Positions 1 through 9,644 of a stretch of DNA of 64,000 nucleotides are shown here, piece by piece. Under the pieces are notes generated by a model. The model did not search any database. It saw only the letters and a program-made list of their open reading frames with translations, and was not told where the DNA came from. Each line of letters begins with the position of its first letter. The first letter of the stretch is position 1. Both the position numbers and the translations under genes were made by a program. The DNA comes from Myxococcota bacterium (GTDB lineage Bacteria > Myxococcota_A > UBA9160 > UBA4427): contig JAPKBZ010000010.1 of assembly GCA_028823175.1 (NCBI GenBank), positions 1 to 64,000 of the forward strand, given 5' to 3'.

Positions 1-928
1 AGTCGTCGTTGACATCCCAGAGCAACTTGGCCCGCATGCCCCACTTGTCGACGTTATTGACGTCCTGTCCATTGACCCGGTTGATATCCCAGCCGTCGCG
101 CTTGCTGCTGTAGCCGGCCACGCGCAGGGCCAGTTGATCCTCGAGGAGCGGAAAATTGGCCGACCCCCGGAACTGGAGATCGTTGTATTTGCCCGCCACG
201 CCTTCCAGAAAAACACTCTGCTCCGAATCCGGATCGCGGGTGATAATATTGATCGCCCCCGCCGCCGTATTCTTGCCGTAGAGCGTGCCCTGAGGGCCGC
301 GGAGTACCTCGACGCGCTCGATGTCGAGCAGGTCGCCCACGCTCATGCCCGCCCGGCCCTGGTAGACCCCATCGATGAAGACCCCCACGCTGGGGTCGAT
401 GCCCGCATTGCTCCCCACCGAGCCGATGCCCCGGATGCGGATGCTCGTCGAGCGCGTATCCGTCACCGGGATAATCTCGAGGTTGGGCACGAAATTCTGC
501 AAGTCGCTGAAGGTCGTGATGCCCGCATCGCGCAAGGTCTCTCCACCGAGGGCCGTCATGGAGATGGGCACGCTCTGCAGGGTCTCTGCCCGCTTGCTGG
601 CCGTCACCAGCATCTCCTCGATCCCTCCATGCTCGCGCGACTCCGCGAAGGGGGACTCGGGCAGGAGCTCGTTGCCCTCGGAATCGAGCCCGGTCAACTC
701 GGGTTCGGGCAGGGGATCGGGGTTGTCCATCGTGATCTTCCCCGCGCTGTCCTCGGCCGGGGCCGGCTCGGCGGCAGACTCGGCCGCGGGCTCCTCGGCT
801 TTCGGCGCCTCCTCGGCCAGGGCCGAGGGGGCGGGGGCGATGAGGAAGGCCGCCAAGACCATCCGGGCGGAAAATAAGCTCCAAAAAGAGGCCCCGACTC
901 GAGCCGTTGTGCGGTTATCGCGTGCCAT
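1..928 (-). CDS. TonB-dependent receptor, N-terminal part (C-terminus runs off window start)
   Basis: Manual minus-strand translation from ATG at 928: MARDNRTTARVGASFWSLFSARMVLAAFLIAPAPSALAEE..., then IEEMLVTASKRAETLQSVPISMTALGGETLRDAGITTFSDLQNFVPN...IRIRGIGS...VLRGPQGTLYGKNTAAGAINIITRDP (plug-domain motifs). Absent from the ORF track because it has no stop inside the window. Confidence 0.93.
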   Translation of the reverse strand, partial: MARDNRTTARVGASFWSLFSARMVLAAFLIAPAPSALAEEAPKAEEPAAESAAEPAPAEDSAGKITMDNPDPLPEPELTGLDSEGNELLPESPFAESREHGGIEEMLVTASKRAETLQSVPISMTALGGETLRDAGITTFSDLQNFVPNLEIIPVTDTRSTSIRIRGIGSVGSNAGIDPSVGVFIDGVYQGRAGMSVGDLLDIERVEVLRGPQGTLYGKNTAAGAINIITRDPDSEQSVFLEGVAGKYNDLQFRGSANFPLLEDQLALRVAGYSSKRDGWDINRVNGQDVNNVDKWGMRAKLLWDVNDD

Positions 929-1139
929 GGCGCCAGCCCCCACTGATTTGGTTTGGCCCGAGCATAGACAGGGATTGGGGCCCATCGCCACGTCAATCTG
1001 CCCCACGCCAAGAAGCTCGCGCTTTCCCAGGCGGCCGGGCGCGCGATCTTTCTCTCCCGGCCCGTATTGCGTGCCTCGGCCCGAGTGGGGCAGGATGAGA
1101 CAGTGCCCCGGTGCCCACGAGCCCGGGAGAGGAGACCGA

Positions 1140-2132
1140 TTGGCGATCCAAGCCACCCTGCGACTGAATATGACCGGCCTCGCCCAGGATCCCGCCGAGG
1201 AGGCCAAGCGTTATAAAGCCGCCATCGACATGGCGGTCTACGCCGAGGAGCGCGGCTTCCAGACCGTCAACCTCGAGGAACATCACTGTGCCGAGAATGG
1301 CTGGCTCCCCGCACCGCTCACCCTCGCCGCCATGATCATCGCCCGAACGAAACGAGTGCGCGTGAACGTCGGCGCGCTTCTAGTCACGCTTTACGATCCC
1401 ATCCGACTCGCCGAGGACATCGCGATTCTCGATCTCGTCAGCGGCGGCCGCTTCAGTTTCGTAGCCGGCCTCGGCTACCGCCCCATCGAGTATCACGCCA
1501 CGGGCAAGCCCTGGGAAGAGCGCGGACGTCTGATGGACGAGTGCCTCGAAACCCTGCTCAAAGCCTGGACCGGCGAGCCCTTCGACTATCGAGGCCAGCG
1601 CATTCGCGTCACGCCCTCCCCGCTTACCCGTCCCCACCCCTTCTTTCTCGTCGGCGGGATGAGCCCCGTCGCCGCCCGCCGGGCCGCACGCTTCGGACTC
1701 CCTTTCCACCCGCCCATGGAGAGGCCCGACCTTGAGATTGTCTACACCGAGGAACTCGCTCGCCAGGGCAAGCGCGGGCTCTTCATCACCCCTGGCGCGG
1801 GCAATACCATGCTCGTGGTCGATGAATCCCCGGAAGAAGCTTGGCGTGAGCTCAGCCCCTACTTCCTACGCGAACTCCAGGAGTACAGCGATTGGAAGCA
1901 CGAGGGCGTCGTGCGACCCGGCGAGGAAGCCGTTCGCAACGTCGCCGATCTCCGGCAGCAGGAACGCTTTACGATCCTCGATATTGCGGGGGCCCGGCAG
2001 CGCTTCGGCCCCGAGGGCTCGGGGAGCGCGGTGGTGCATCCCCTGGCCGGGGGCATCCCCCTCGCGCGCGCTTGGGAAATTCTGGAACGCTTCAGCGACG
2101 CCCTGCTCGGCCCTTCTCCGCCTACCCCTTGA
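1140..2132 (+). CDS. Luciferase-like monooxygenase (LLM class flavin-dependent oxidoreductase)
   Basis: AEERGFQTVNLEEHHCAENGWLPAPLTLAAMIIARTKRVRVNVGALLVTLYDPIRLAEDIAILDLVSGGRFSFVAGLGYRP. TTG start at 1140 preceded by GGGAGAGGAG; alternative ATG at 1095. Confidence 0.88.
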   Translation: MAIQATLRLNMTGLAQDPAEEAKRYKAAIDMAVYAEERGFQTVNLEEHHCAENGWLPAPLTLAAMIIARTKRVRVNVGALLVTLYDPIRLAEDIAILDLVSGGRFSFVAGLGYRPIEYHATGKPWEERGRLMDECLETLLKAWTGEPFDYRGQRIRVTPSPLTRPHPFFLVGGMSPVAARRAARFGLPFHPPMERPDLEIVYTEELARQGKRGLFITPGAGNTMLVVDESPEEAWRELSPYFLRELQEYSDWKHEGVVRPGEEAVRNVADLRQQERFTILDIAGARQRFGPEGSGSAVVHPLAGGIPLARAWEILERFSDALLGPSPPTP

Positions 2133-3312
2133 AGCGCCTTCGCACGCCGGCTCGGCGCGCCGCGATCTCGCGAACCCGGGCCTCGGGGTCGACCCGCGGA
2201 AGCTCGGCGGGCAAGTGGTCGGAGAGCTCTGCCCGGGGCACCTGCAGGCAAACCGGGCGCGGGTTTTCCTCGGCACCCATCCAACGAAAGGTCACATAAC
2301 CCTCCTCGTGCCCGCTCGGGTCGAGCCAATTCGCTACCCCGGGATCGTCATGGGCGATCACCACGGTGAGCATGCCGTCGGGTTCGAGTTGGGCCTGGTG
2401 GCAATTCGTGCTCGAAAGCCGCCAGCGATAGTCCATCGTCTCCCACCAGTAATTTCCGAACTCGCAATTCCAGTAGTTGCAGTCCGGCGGCCGCACCCGG
2501 ATCAGCAGAGCCTCGTCGGCGGGCACCCGCCAATAGCTGATGAGCGGCGTGCCCCCGGGCGTCGCGTCGATCTGGGCCGACTCCATCTCGGCAAAGGCGA
2601 TGAACTCGTTGGGCCGGGCCTGCCAGGCATCGAGCTTATCCGCCCAGTACCGCGTCGAGACCCCGACCCAGCGGGCGGCGCCGGCCAGGCCCTCGGAGAG
2701 CGCTTGGCGGGTAAACACCGGCGGTGGTTCGCCCTGGGTCGAGAGGTTTTCGATGCTCGCCTCCATGGGCCTTTCGTTCTCCCAGTCCGCGAAAAATTGG
2801 CGAAAGGTGACCCGGTAGGCATCGGGGCTCGTGCGAATCCAATTGCCGGGATGCTCATCCGGCGAGAGCAGCAACTCGAAATTGCCCGCGTCATCGGTCT
2901 CCAACTCGGGCCCGAAGAGCGTTCCCACCACCCCGCCGCCCCAGGGCGTCTCGCCGTCCTCGAGCACGGTCACCGCGAAATACGTCGCGCTCCCCCTGTG
3001 GCCCGTGATGCGAAAGGTGTCGCTTCCGTTCACCGGCGCGCCCACGTAAAGGGCATCGGTGTTGTCGCCCCCCTGCTTTCGGAGCGGATCGAAGTAGTGG
3101 AGGAGTTCCGGGTACCTGGGGTCCTTGTTCTCAAGCTCGAACTGAAGCCCCAGGGCGATATTCCGGGCGAGCAAGCGTAGGCCGGTGGCCCGGGTGACCT
3201 CGCTCTCGGGCGTGGTCTCGCGCAGGATCAAGTCGCCCGCCGATTTGAGTTCGTCGCAAAAGTTGGCCCAAATGCTCTCCAGGCGTCGATCGTTTTCCGA
3301 ATCCGTCCCCAT
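2122..3312 (-). CDS. DUF1214-like hypothetical protein
   Basis: 396-aa ORF; GSATYFAVTV...FGNYWWETMDYRW resembles DUF1214/DUF1254-type proteins; convergent with the LLM gene. Confidence 0.7.
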   Translation of the reverse strand: MGTDSENDRRLESIWANFCDELKSAGDLILRETTPESEVTRATGLRLLARNIALGLQFELENKDPRYPELLHYFDPLRKQGGDNTDALYVGAPVNGSDTFRITGHRGSATYFAVTVLEDGETPWGGGVVGTLFGPELETDDAGNFELLLSPDEHPGNWIRTSPDAYRVTFRQFFADWENERPMEASIENLSTQGEPPPVFTRQALSEGLAGAARWVGVSTRYWADKLDAWQARPNEFIAFAEMESAQIDATPGGTPLISYWRVPADEALLIRVRPPDCNYWNCEFGNYWWETMDYRWRLSSTNCHQAQLEPDGMLTVVIAHDDPGVANWLDPSGHEEGYVTFRWMGAEENPRPVCLQVPRAELSDHLPAELPRVDPEARVREIAARRAGVRRRFKG

Positions 3313-3463
3313 CCAAGCGCCCCTCTTCTCTCGGGTTCCCTTCGAGGATCGCGAATACCGCCGGACGAGGCTACCCGGGCCGGCATTCTCAGGCGGCCCT
3401 CGGCGGCGTATACTCCACGGCGCGCCCGCCCCTCATTCGTTCCCACCCGGAGACTCGATCCCC

Positions 3464-4291
3464 ATGGACCTCTCACTCGCAGGAAAAACCGCCGTCGTAA
3501 CCGGAGGCAGCGGCGGCATCGGACGCGGCCTAGTGGGTTGCCTGGCCCGGGAGGGCTGCCGCGTGGTCGTGGCCACCCGGGATGAGGTCAAGGGCAGCGA
3601 AGTCGCCGAGGAGGCGAGTGGTGGCGCCGGCGAAGCGATTCTGGTCCCCACCGATGTGACCGATCGCGAAGCCGTGGCCAACATGCTCGCGGAAGCCGAG
3701 GCGCGCCTTGGCCCCGTGGATATTCTCGTGAACAACGCGGGGGGCACGCCGGGGCCGGCGGGCTTCACCGAAGCCAGCCTCGAGAACATTCAGGCCGAGA
3801 TCGACCTCAACGTCTGGGGCGTGATTCATTGCACCCGCGCCGTCCTGCCGGGCATGGTCGAGCGGGCCTCGGGCTCCATCATCCAGATCACCTCGAACTC
3901 GGGCCTCCAGGGCGAAGCCGCCAACCAGGTCGCCACCTATGGGGGCACCAAGGGCTACGTGACCGCTTTCTCCCGAGCCCTGGCCTACGAGTACGGGCCC
4001 TCGGGAGTTCGCATCAACTGCATCGCCCCGGGCTGGATCGTCCCCTGGGACCCCGCCCATACCGGCGAAGGCAGCTTCTGGAACCGCTACGGCTACGAAT
4101 TCTTCGGCGAGCCCGACGCCATGGAAGCCGCGGCGCAGACCGGCAAGCTCTTCAACATCGACAGCCAGCGGATCCGGCGCATCGGTCGCCCCGAAGATAT
4201 CGGGAACCTCGCGTGCTACCTGGCCTCGGACCTCGCCGGCTATGTCACGGGCCAGACCATTAGCGTCGGCGGCGGGGCCTATATGCCGTGA
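3464..4291 (+). CDS. SDR family NAD(P)-dependent oxidoreductase
   Basis: MDLSLAGKTAVVTGGSGGIGRGL; NNAGG; YGGTKGYVTAFSRALAYEYGPSGVRINCIAPGW. Confidence 0.93.
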   Translation: MDLSLAGKTAVVTGGSGGIGRGLVGCLAREGCRVVVATRDEVKGSEVAEEASGGAGEAILVPTDVTDREAVANMLAEAEARLGPVDILVNNAGGTPGPAGFTEASLENIQAEIDLNVWGVIHCTRAVLPGMVERASGSIIQITSNSGLQGEAANQVATYGGTKGYVTAFSRALAYEYGPSGVRINCIAPGWIVPWDPAHTGEGSFWNRYGYEFFGEPDAMEAAAQTGKLFNIDSQRIRRIGRPEDIGNLACYLASDLAGYVTGQTISVGGGAYMP

Positions 4292-5565
4292 CGGGGCCCA
4301 ACGACCCGGATCTCGCCGCCGCCTTCGCGCGGCCGGATTGGCTGCTCCGGCTCAATTCAGTGGCCCGGGATCTGGCTCCTTCTCTCAATCGCCTGATTCC
4401 CCTCGACGCCGACTCGCTCCTCGAGGCCGCAGCGGCCAACACGGGGCTCGACGATTTTGGTGCCGACGATTTTCACGAACCCCTGGGTGTCTTATGCCGG
4501 TCCCTCGTCGAGGAGGCAGACGCCAGCCTGATGGGCCAATTGCTCGCCCGGGGCGACCTGCTCAATCTTCTCGAGAACCGCGCTCGACTCGCCGCGGCCC
4601 GGGCCCAGGAGCCCGCCATCGGCCAGGAGTCCGTACGCCAGCCGATCTTCATCGTGGGCCTGCCGCGCTCGGGCACCTCGATCCTCCACGAACTCCTCGC
4701 CCAGGATCCTCGCCTGCGCGCGCCCCTGAGTTGGGAGGCCCACTCACCCTGCCCGCCCGGCGGCCACCGGGACCCGGACTGGGAGCGCGCCTGCATCGAG
4801 CGCGCCGAGAACGTCTTCACCTTCTGGAATCAGCTGGTCCCCGCGTACGCGACCATGCACGAGATGGGCGCGCGCATCCCCTGCGAGTGTATCTGGCTCA
4901 CCGCCCACTCCCTGCGCAGCGAGGAATTCCTGGGCCGCAACCGCGTGCCGAGCTACGGCGCCTGGCTCGCGAGCGCCGACCTGACCCCGGCCTACGCGAT
5001 CCACCGGGAGTTGCTCGAGCTCCTGCAATGGCAGCGCCCCACCGAGCGCTGGCTCCTCAAGGCGCCTTCGCATATGGTGGCCCTGCCCGCGCTCTTCGCC
5101 CAATACCCCGATGCCCGCATCATCCAGACCCACCGCGATCCCCTGCCAATCATGGGCTCCAGCGTGAACCTCCTGCGGGCCCTGTGCTGGATGCGATCGG
5201 AGAGCGTCGACCCCGAACTCATCAAGGCGAGCTTCGCCGGCGAGGGCCTAGCGGCCCGGCTCTTTGCCTCGCTGGATTTTCGCGATGCGCCGGGGGCGCC
5301 CGCCGACGCCTTTCAGGACGTGCGCTTTGCGGACCTGATGGCCGATCCCCTGGCCACGGTGGCCGGCATCTACCAGGGCCTCGACCTCGACTTTAGCCAG
5401 GCGGTCGAGGCCGCCATGGGCGATTACCTGGCCCATAAACCGCGCAATAAATTTGGCAAACACGACTACGCCTTCGCCGACCTCGGGCTGGACTTGGCCG
5501 AAGAGCGCGAGCGTTTTGCCGGCTATCAGGCGCGCTTTGCGGTGGCCTCGGAGGGCATGGCATGA
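4288..5565 (+). CDS. Sulfotransferase family protein
   Basis: PAPS-loop-like QPIFIVGLPRSGTSILHELLAQDP and LKAPSHMVALPALFAQYPDARIIQTHRDP; GTG start overlaps upstream stop by 4 bp. Confidence 0.87.
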   Translation: MTGPNDPDLAAAFARPDWLLRLNSVARDLAPSLNRLIPLDADSLLEAAAANTGLDDFGADDFHEPLGVLCRSLVEEADASLMGQLLARGDLLNLLENRARLAAARAQEPAIGQESVRQPIFIVGLPRSGTSILHELLAQDPRLRAPLSWEAHSPCPPGGHRDPDWERACIERAENVFTFWNQLVPAYATMHEMGARIPCECIWLTAHSLRSEEFLGRNRVPSYGAWLASADLTPAYAIHRELLELLQWQRPTERWLLKAPSHMVALPALFAQYPDARIIQTHRDPLPIMGSSVNLLRALCWMRSESVDPELIKASFAGEGLAARLFASLDFRDAPGAPADAFQDVRFADLMADPLATVAGIYQGLDLDFSQAVEAAMGDYLAHKPRNKFGKHDYAFADLGLDLAEERERFAGYQARFAVASEGMA

Positions 5566-6362
5566 GCGACGCAGCGGGTTTTCTGGCCGGAGGCGCGGTG
5601 GTGATCACCGGAGCGGGGTCGGGCATCGGCCGGGCTACGGCGCGGGTCTGCGCCCGGGAGGGGGCCGCCCTGGTGCTGGGGGATATCGACCCGGCTCTAG
5701 CCCGGGAAAGCGCCGACGCAATTCTCGAGGGCGGCGGCCGCGCCGTCCCCATCGCAGGCGACGTCGCCGAGGCCGAGACCCACGCGGCCCTGGCCGATGC
5801 CTGCCTTGCCGAGTTCGGAAAGTTGTCGGGCTGGGTCAACAACGCGGCCTTCGCCGGGGGCAGCGCCCTGACGGACACCGACGATGAGGCCTGGCAGCGG
5901 GTCCAGGCCGTCACCCTGGGCGGCACTTTCCGGGGCTGCCGCAGCGCCCTCGCCCACATGCGCACCCAGGGCGGCGGGGCCATCGTGAACATCGCCTCGG
6001 GTGCGGGCCTTGGGGCCGAACCCGGCCTCTCCGCTTACGGGGCCGCCAAGGCCGGGGTGATCGCCCTGACCCGCAGCGCCGCTGTGGAATACGCCGCCGA
6101 GGGCATCCGAGTCAACTGCCTCGCCCCCGGCCCCATCGACACCCCCGGCCTGGCGGGCTGGGTCGAAGCCTTCCCGGGCGGTCGGCCGGCCTTCGAGGCC
6201 CAGATTCCCCAACGCCGACTCGGTCGGCCCGAGGAGATGGCCGAAACCATCGCCTTCCTGCTCTCCGGCCGCGCGAGCTATATCAACGGCGCCGTGCTCG
6301 TCGCCGACGGCGGCATCCATGCCCGCCTCGCCTCCCCCCGGCCCCCGGAAACCAGCGACTAA
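5562..6362 (+). CDS. SDR family oxidoreductase
   Basis: GGAVVITGAGSGIGRATARVCAREGAALVLGD; YGAAKAGVIALTRSAAVEYAAEGIRVNCLAPGPIDTP; 4-bp ATGA overlap with the sulfotransferase. Confidence 0.93.
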   Translation: MSDAAGFLAGGAVVITGAGSGIGRATARVCAREGAALVLGDIDPALARESADAILEGGGRAVPIAGDVAEAETHAALADACLAEFGKLSGWVNNAAFAGGSALTDTDDEAWQRVQAVTLGGTFRGCRSALAHMRTQGGGAIVNIASGAGLGAEPGLSAYGAAKAGVIALTRSAAVEYAAEGIRVNCLAPGPIDTPGLAGWVEAFPGGRPAFEAQIPQRRLGRPEEMAETIAFLLSGRASYINGAVLVADGGIHARLASPRPPETSD

Positions 6363-6384
6363 AAGCCGCCGACGGCGCATGGAA

Positions 6385-7365
6385 TCAGGACGGCATGGCC
6401 GACTCGGTCACCGGATCCCCAGCGATCCGGCTGTGGTACATCACCCGGGGCTCGGCCATATCCCAAGGGCGTCCGCGGTGGAGCAGGCAGCGGTTATCCC
6501 AGACCACGGTATCCCCCGCCGCCCAGTCGTGTTCGTAGATCCGAGGCGGCTGACAGGCGAAATCGATCAACTCGTCGAGCAGCGCCTCGGATTCGGCGGG
6601 CGCGAGCCCGGGGATTCCAAAGGCATGCCGGCCGATGAGCAACCCGGGTTGCCCGGTCTCGGGATGCACCTTGATCAGGGCGCGAAGGGGCGGCGGATCG
6701 TCGTGGAAGCCGTAGCCGTTGTAGTCGTCCGCGTTCCTGGTGCCCTCGCTTTCGCCCGCAGGCCGGGCCGCGTGCCCGATTTTCGTTTGGCTATGGATTA
6801 GCGAGTGGTGCGCGGCCAGGCCCTCGATGCGCGCCCGCATCCCAGGGGCCAGCGCCGCGTACGCCGCCCCCATATCCGCCCAGGCGGTGGCTCCCCCGGT
6901 GCGGGGAGTGCGGTGAGCGCTGAAGACCGCGCCCTTGGCCTGAACGGGCATATAAGTGCTATCGGCGTGCCAGCCCATATTGCCTTTGAGGATCTGCATC
7001 ATTTCGTCTTCCGGCACATCGTCGCGCACCGAACCGTCGCCGCGTAGGTTACTCAGAGCCGCCAGCTCTATCTCGAGCCCCCCGAAACGCCGGGCGAAAA
7101 TGACCTGATCTTCCGGGGCCATGTGCTGGGCGGGGAAAATCAACAACGCGTATTCAAGCCAGAGCCGATAGAGCTCCTTGAACGCCGCGTCGCTGGCGTC
7201 CGTAAGGGAGAGCCCCGTAACTCGCGCTCCGAAACTTGCCTCGAGCGGCTCCACGCACAGGTTCGACCCCACGATTTGGCCTCCTTTGGGCAAGCGGCCC
7301 GCGCCTCTTCGGCCCCTGATCCAGAAAACTAGCGCGCTCACAGCGATCGCGAATCGCTTGGGCAT
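6385..7365 (-). CDS. TauD/TfdA family dioxygenase
   Basis: WHADSTYMPVQAKGAVFSAHRTPRTGGATAWADMGAAYAAL...HDWAAGDTVVWDNRCLLHRGRPWDMAEPRVMYHSRIAGD. Start uncertain; GTG at 7272 likely. Confidence 0.9.
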   Translation of the reverse strand: MPKRFAIAVSALVFWIRGRRGAGRLPKGGQIVGSNLCVEPLEASFGARVTGLSLTDASDAAFKELYRLWLEYALLIFPAQHMAPEDQVIFARRFGGLEIELAALSNLRGDGSVRDDVPEDEMMQILKGNMGWHADSTYMPVQAKGAVFSAHRTPRTGGATAWADMGAAYAALAPGMRARIEGLAAHHSLIHSQTKIGHAARPAGESEGTRNADDYNGYGFHDDPPPLRALIKVHPETGQPGLLIGRHAFGIPGLAPAESEALLDELIDFACQPPRIYEHDWAAGDTVVWDNRCLLHRGRPWDMAEPRVMYHSRIAGDPVTESAMPS

Positions 7366-7458
7366 TGGGCGTGGAGGCTGGAGGCTGATGACCGGGGACT
7401 GGCGTCATCCGCTGCCGTCCCGGAGAATCTCCACTCCCTATTCCCGGAAGGCCCAGGC

Positions 7459-8502
7459 ATGACAGCGCACCTCGACATCGCCCCCATGATTGCCCCCATG
7501 ATCGCCCCCTTGAAGGCCGCCGCCGAGGCCGCCATCGACGACGGCCTGGCTGCCTGTCAGGTCGCCGTGGCCCAGAACGGACGGGTCGCCTGGACCCAAT
7601 CCTTCGGCGCCGCCGAGCCCGCAACGCGCTTCTGGATCGCCTCGGCGACCAAGCCCATCGTCGCCTCGGCCCTCTGGCTGCTGATCGACGAGGGCAAGCT
7701 CGATATCACCCGCCCCGTCGCGCATTACGTGCCCGAATTCGGCCGCTCGGGAAAGGAGCACGTCAGCGTCGAGCAGGTCCTGCTCATGACCGGCGGCTTT
7801 CCCGACGCGCCCATGAGTCCGGCGGACGGAGCCGACCCCGCCCTGCGGCGACGGCAGATGGCGGACTGGACCCTCGATCATGCCCCCGGAACCCAGTACG
7901 TCTACCACGGCATGTCGGCGCATTGGGTGTTGGCCGAGCTCATTGAAACCCTTTCGGGCATGCCCTTCGGCGATTTCGTCGAGGCGCGGATCACCCGCCC
8001 CCTGGGCCTGCCCCGGGTGCTCGGCATTCCCCGGAGCGAGCAAACCGGGATCGCCCAGCTCTCGGCGGCGGCGAGCCCCGAAGTCCGCGATCAATACGAT
8101 TACGCCGCCAAGATCGAGATCGGCGAACCCGGGGGCGGCGCCGTGATGACCGCCGCCGAGCTCGCGCTCTTCTACCAAGCCCTTCTGCATAATCCCGGGG
8201 AAATCTGGCGCCCGGAGACCCTGGCCGATGGCGTGGGCAACGTGCGCTGCACGCTCCCCGACCCCCTGATGAACCTGCCCGCCAATCGCACCCTGGGCGT
8301 CGTCGTAGGCCCGGGCTTCGGGGCGACCTGGATGCAATCCGCGACCGCCTTTGGCTGGCCCGGAGTGGGCGGTCAGGTCGGGTTTGCGGAGCCCGCCACC
8401 GGGGTCTCCTTCGCGTTCCTACAAATGGGCGAAGTCGATCTCACGGCCCCTTTTATCCGGGCCGTTCAGATGACCAATCTCGCCCTGGGGCTGGGGCGCT
8501 GA
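7459..8502 (+). CDS. Serine hydrolase / beta-lactamase family (class C-like) protein
   Basis: FWIASATKPIVASALWLLIDEGKLDITRPVAHYVPEF (SxxK), YHGMSAHWVLAELIETLSG. Confidence 0.88.
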   Translation: MTAHLDIAPMIAPMIAPLKAAAEAAIDDGLAACQVAVAQNGRVAWTQSFGAAEPATRFWIASATKPIVASALWLLIDEGKLDITRPVAHYVPEFGRSGKEHVSVEQVLLMTGGFPDAPMSPADGADPALRRRQMADWTLDHAPGTQYVYHGMSAHWVLAELIETLSGMPFGDFVEARITRPLGLPRVLGIPRSEQTGIAQLSAAASPEVRDQYDYAAKIEIGEPGGGAVMTAAELALFYQALLHNPGEIWRPETLADGVGNVRCTLPDPLMNLPANRTLGVVVGPGFGATWMQSATAFGWPGVGGQVGFAEPATGVSFAFLQMGEVDLTAPFIRAVQMTNLALGLGR

Positions 8503-8515
8503 ACCCGTCCGTCGA

Positions 8516-8971
8516 TCAGCGGGGAACGAGTCGGTAGACCCAGGCCTGATCGAGCCCGGCGGGGTCGCGATGAAAGCTGTTCTGGCTCGCCCAAACCGCC
8601 CCGAAGCGCGCGATTTCGGCGGCGCTGGTGACCCGCTCGGCGCGCAGGGGGTAGATGACCCCGTCGAGACGAATCACGATCTGGGGGTCGGCTTCCATGT
8701 TCTGAACCCACTGGGTTTCGGTATCCCCGGCGTTGGCGTAGAGGATCCCATCGACCACGGTGTACGCAATATTGACCGAGTACGGGTCTGCGGGCAGGGT
8801 CTCGATCTGCATGAAGCCGTACTCCCCGGCCGCATCCCAATTCGCCGGTACCGGCGCCGCCTTGCCGCTGAGCTTACCGCCGGGCATCACCCCCAGCGGG
8901 CCGCCTCCGCAGCCTCCCACGAATGCCAGACTCAATATCAAAACCAACCCGAAGCTCAGCTTGGAACCCAT
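8516..8971 (-). CDS. Putative lipoprotein with split-barrel nitroreductase (DDN)/PPOX-like domain
   Basis: Signal and lipobox LSLAFVGGCGG; NIAYTVVDGILYANAGDTETQWVQNMEADPQIVIRLDGVIYPLRAERV. Confidence 0.6.
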   Translation of the reverse strand: MGSKLSFGLVLILSLAFVGGCGGGPLGVMPGGKLSGKAAPVPANWDAAGEYGFMQIETLPADPYSVNIAYTVVDGILYANAGDTETQWVQNMEADPQIVIRLDGVIYPLRAERVTSAAEIARFGAVWASQNSFHRDPAGLDQAWVYRLVPR

Positions 8972-9046
8972 CTTCTCTCCTCCGCTCGGCTTTCACCGCC
9001 GCTCATGCTCCGGGGGCCGACCGCTCGGGCTGCTTACGCGGGCGCC

Positions 9047-9568
9047 CTACTGGACCGAATAATTGCGCGCGTCCATGCAGGCCCCAAAGGCCCGTTTAAA
9101 CGTTTCCTGGATCTCTGTGTTCTCCGTCGCCGCGGCCTGCTCGGCCGCCTGGTTGGCCTGAGACGCCTCCTTCTTTTGCGCCCGCCGTCCGCGCATGGCC
9201 CCCGCAGCAGCGCCCACCGCCGCGCCGTCCCCGGCATCACCCACGATGGCTCCGATCGCCGCTCCCCCGGCCGCACCACGCGCTGCGCCGCGCAACCCCC
9301 CGCCCCTGGGTTTCTTCGCTGCCTGGGCCTCGACCGGGGGCGCTTCGGGATCGATGTCTGTCCGCGTCTTGGCCGAGTCGTAACAGGCCAGGGTATCGTT
9401 CGCCTGCTTGGCCGAGTCCTGATCGCCCTTGGGATACACGAAGACCCCGAGTTCCTTCTGGATTCGATCGTTGACGCTGTCCGAAGCGGCGTCGGCCCAC
9501 GCCGGCCCCGCCAAAATGAGGGCCACCAGTGCGCAAGCCCCAACCCAAAAAACCGAGCGATTCTTCAT
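9047..9568 (-). CDS. Glycine-zipper domain exported protein
   Basis: MKNRSVFWVGACALVALILAGPAWA signal peptide; GGLRGAARGAAGGAAIGAIVGDAGDGAAVGAAAGAMRGRRA glycine zipper. ORF extends to 9640, but ATG at 9568 fits the signal peptide. Confidence 0.75.
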   Translation of the reverse strand: MKNRSVFWVGACALVALILAGPAWADAASDSVNDRIQKELGVFVYPKGDQDSAKQANDTLACYDSAKTRTDIDPEAPPVEAQAAKKPRGGGLRGAARGAAGGAAIGAIVGDAGDGAAVGAAAGAMRGRRAQKKEASQANQAAEQAAATENTEIQETFKRAFGACMDARNYSVQ

Positions 9569-9644
9569 GCTGTCTCTCCCTTGGTAGCCGGGGGTGGGAA
9601 GATGCCTGCCGGAGTCCCCGGCAAAGCTCCCACCCCGCACGTTT

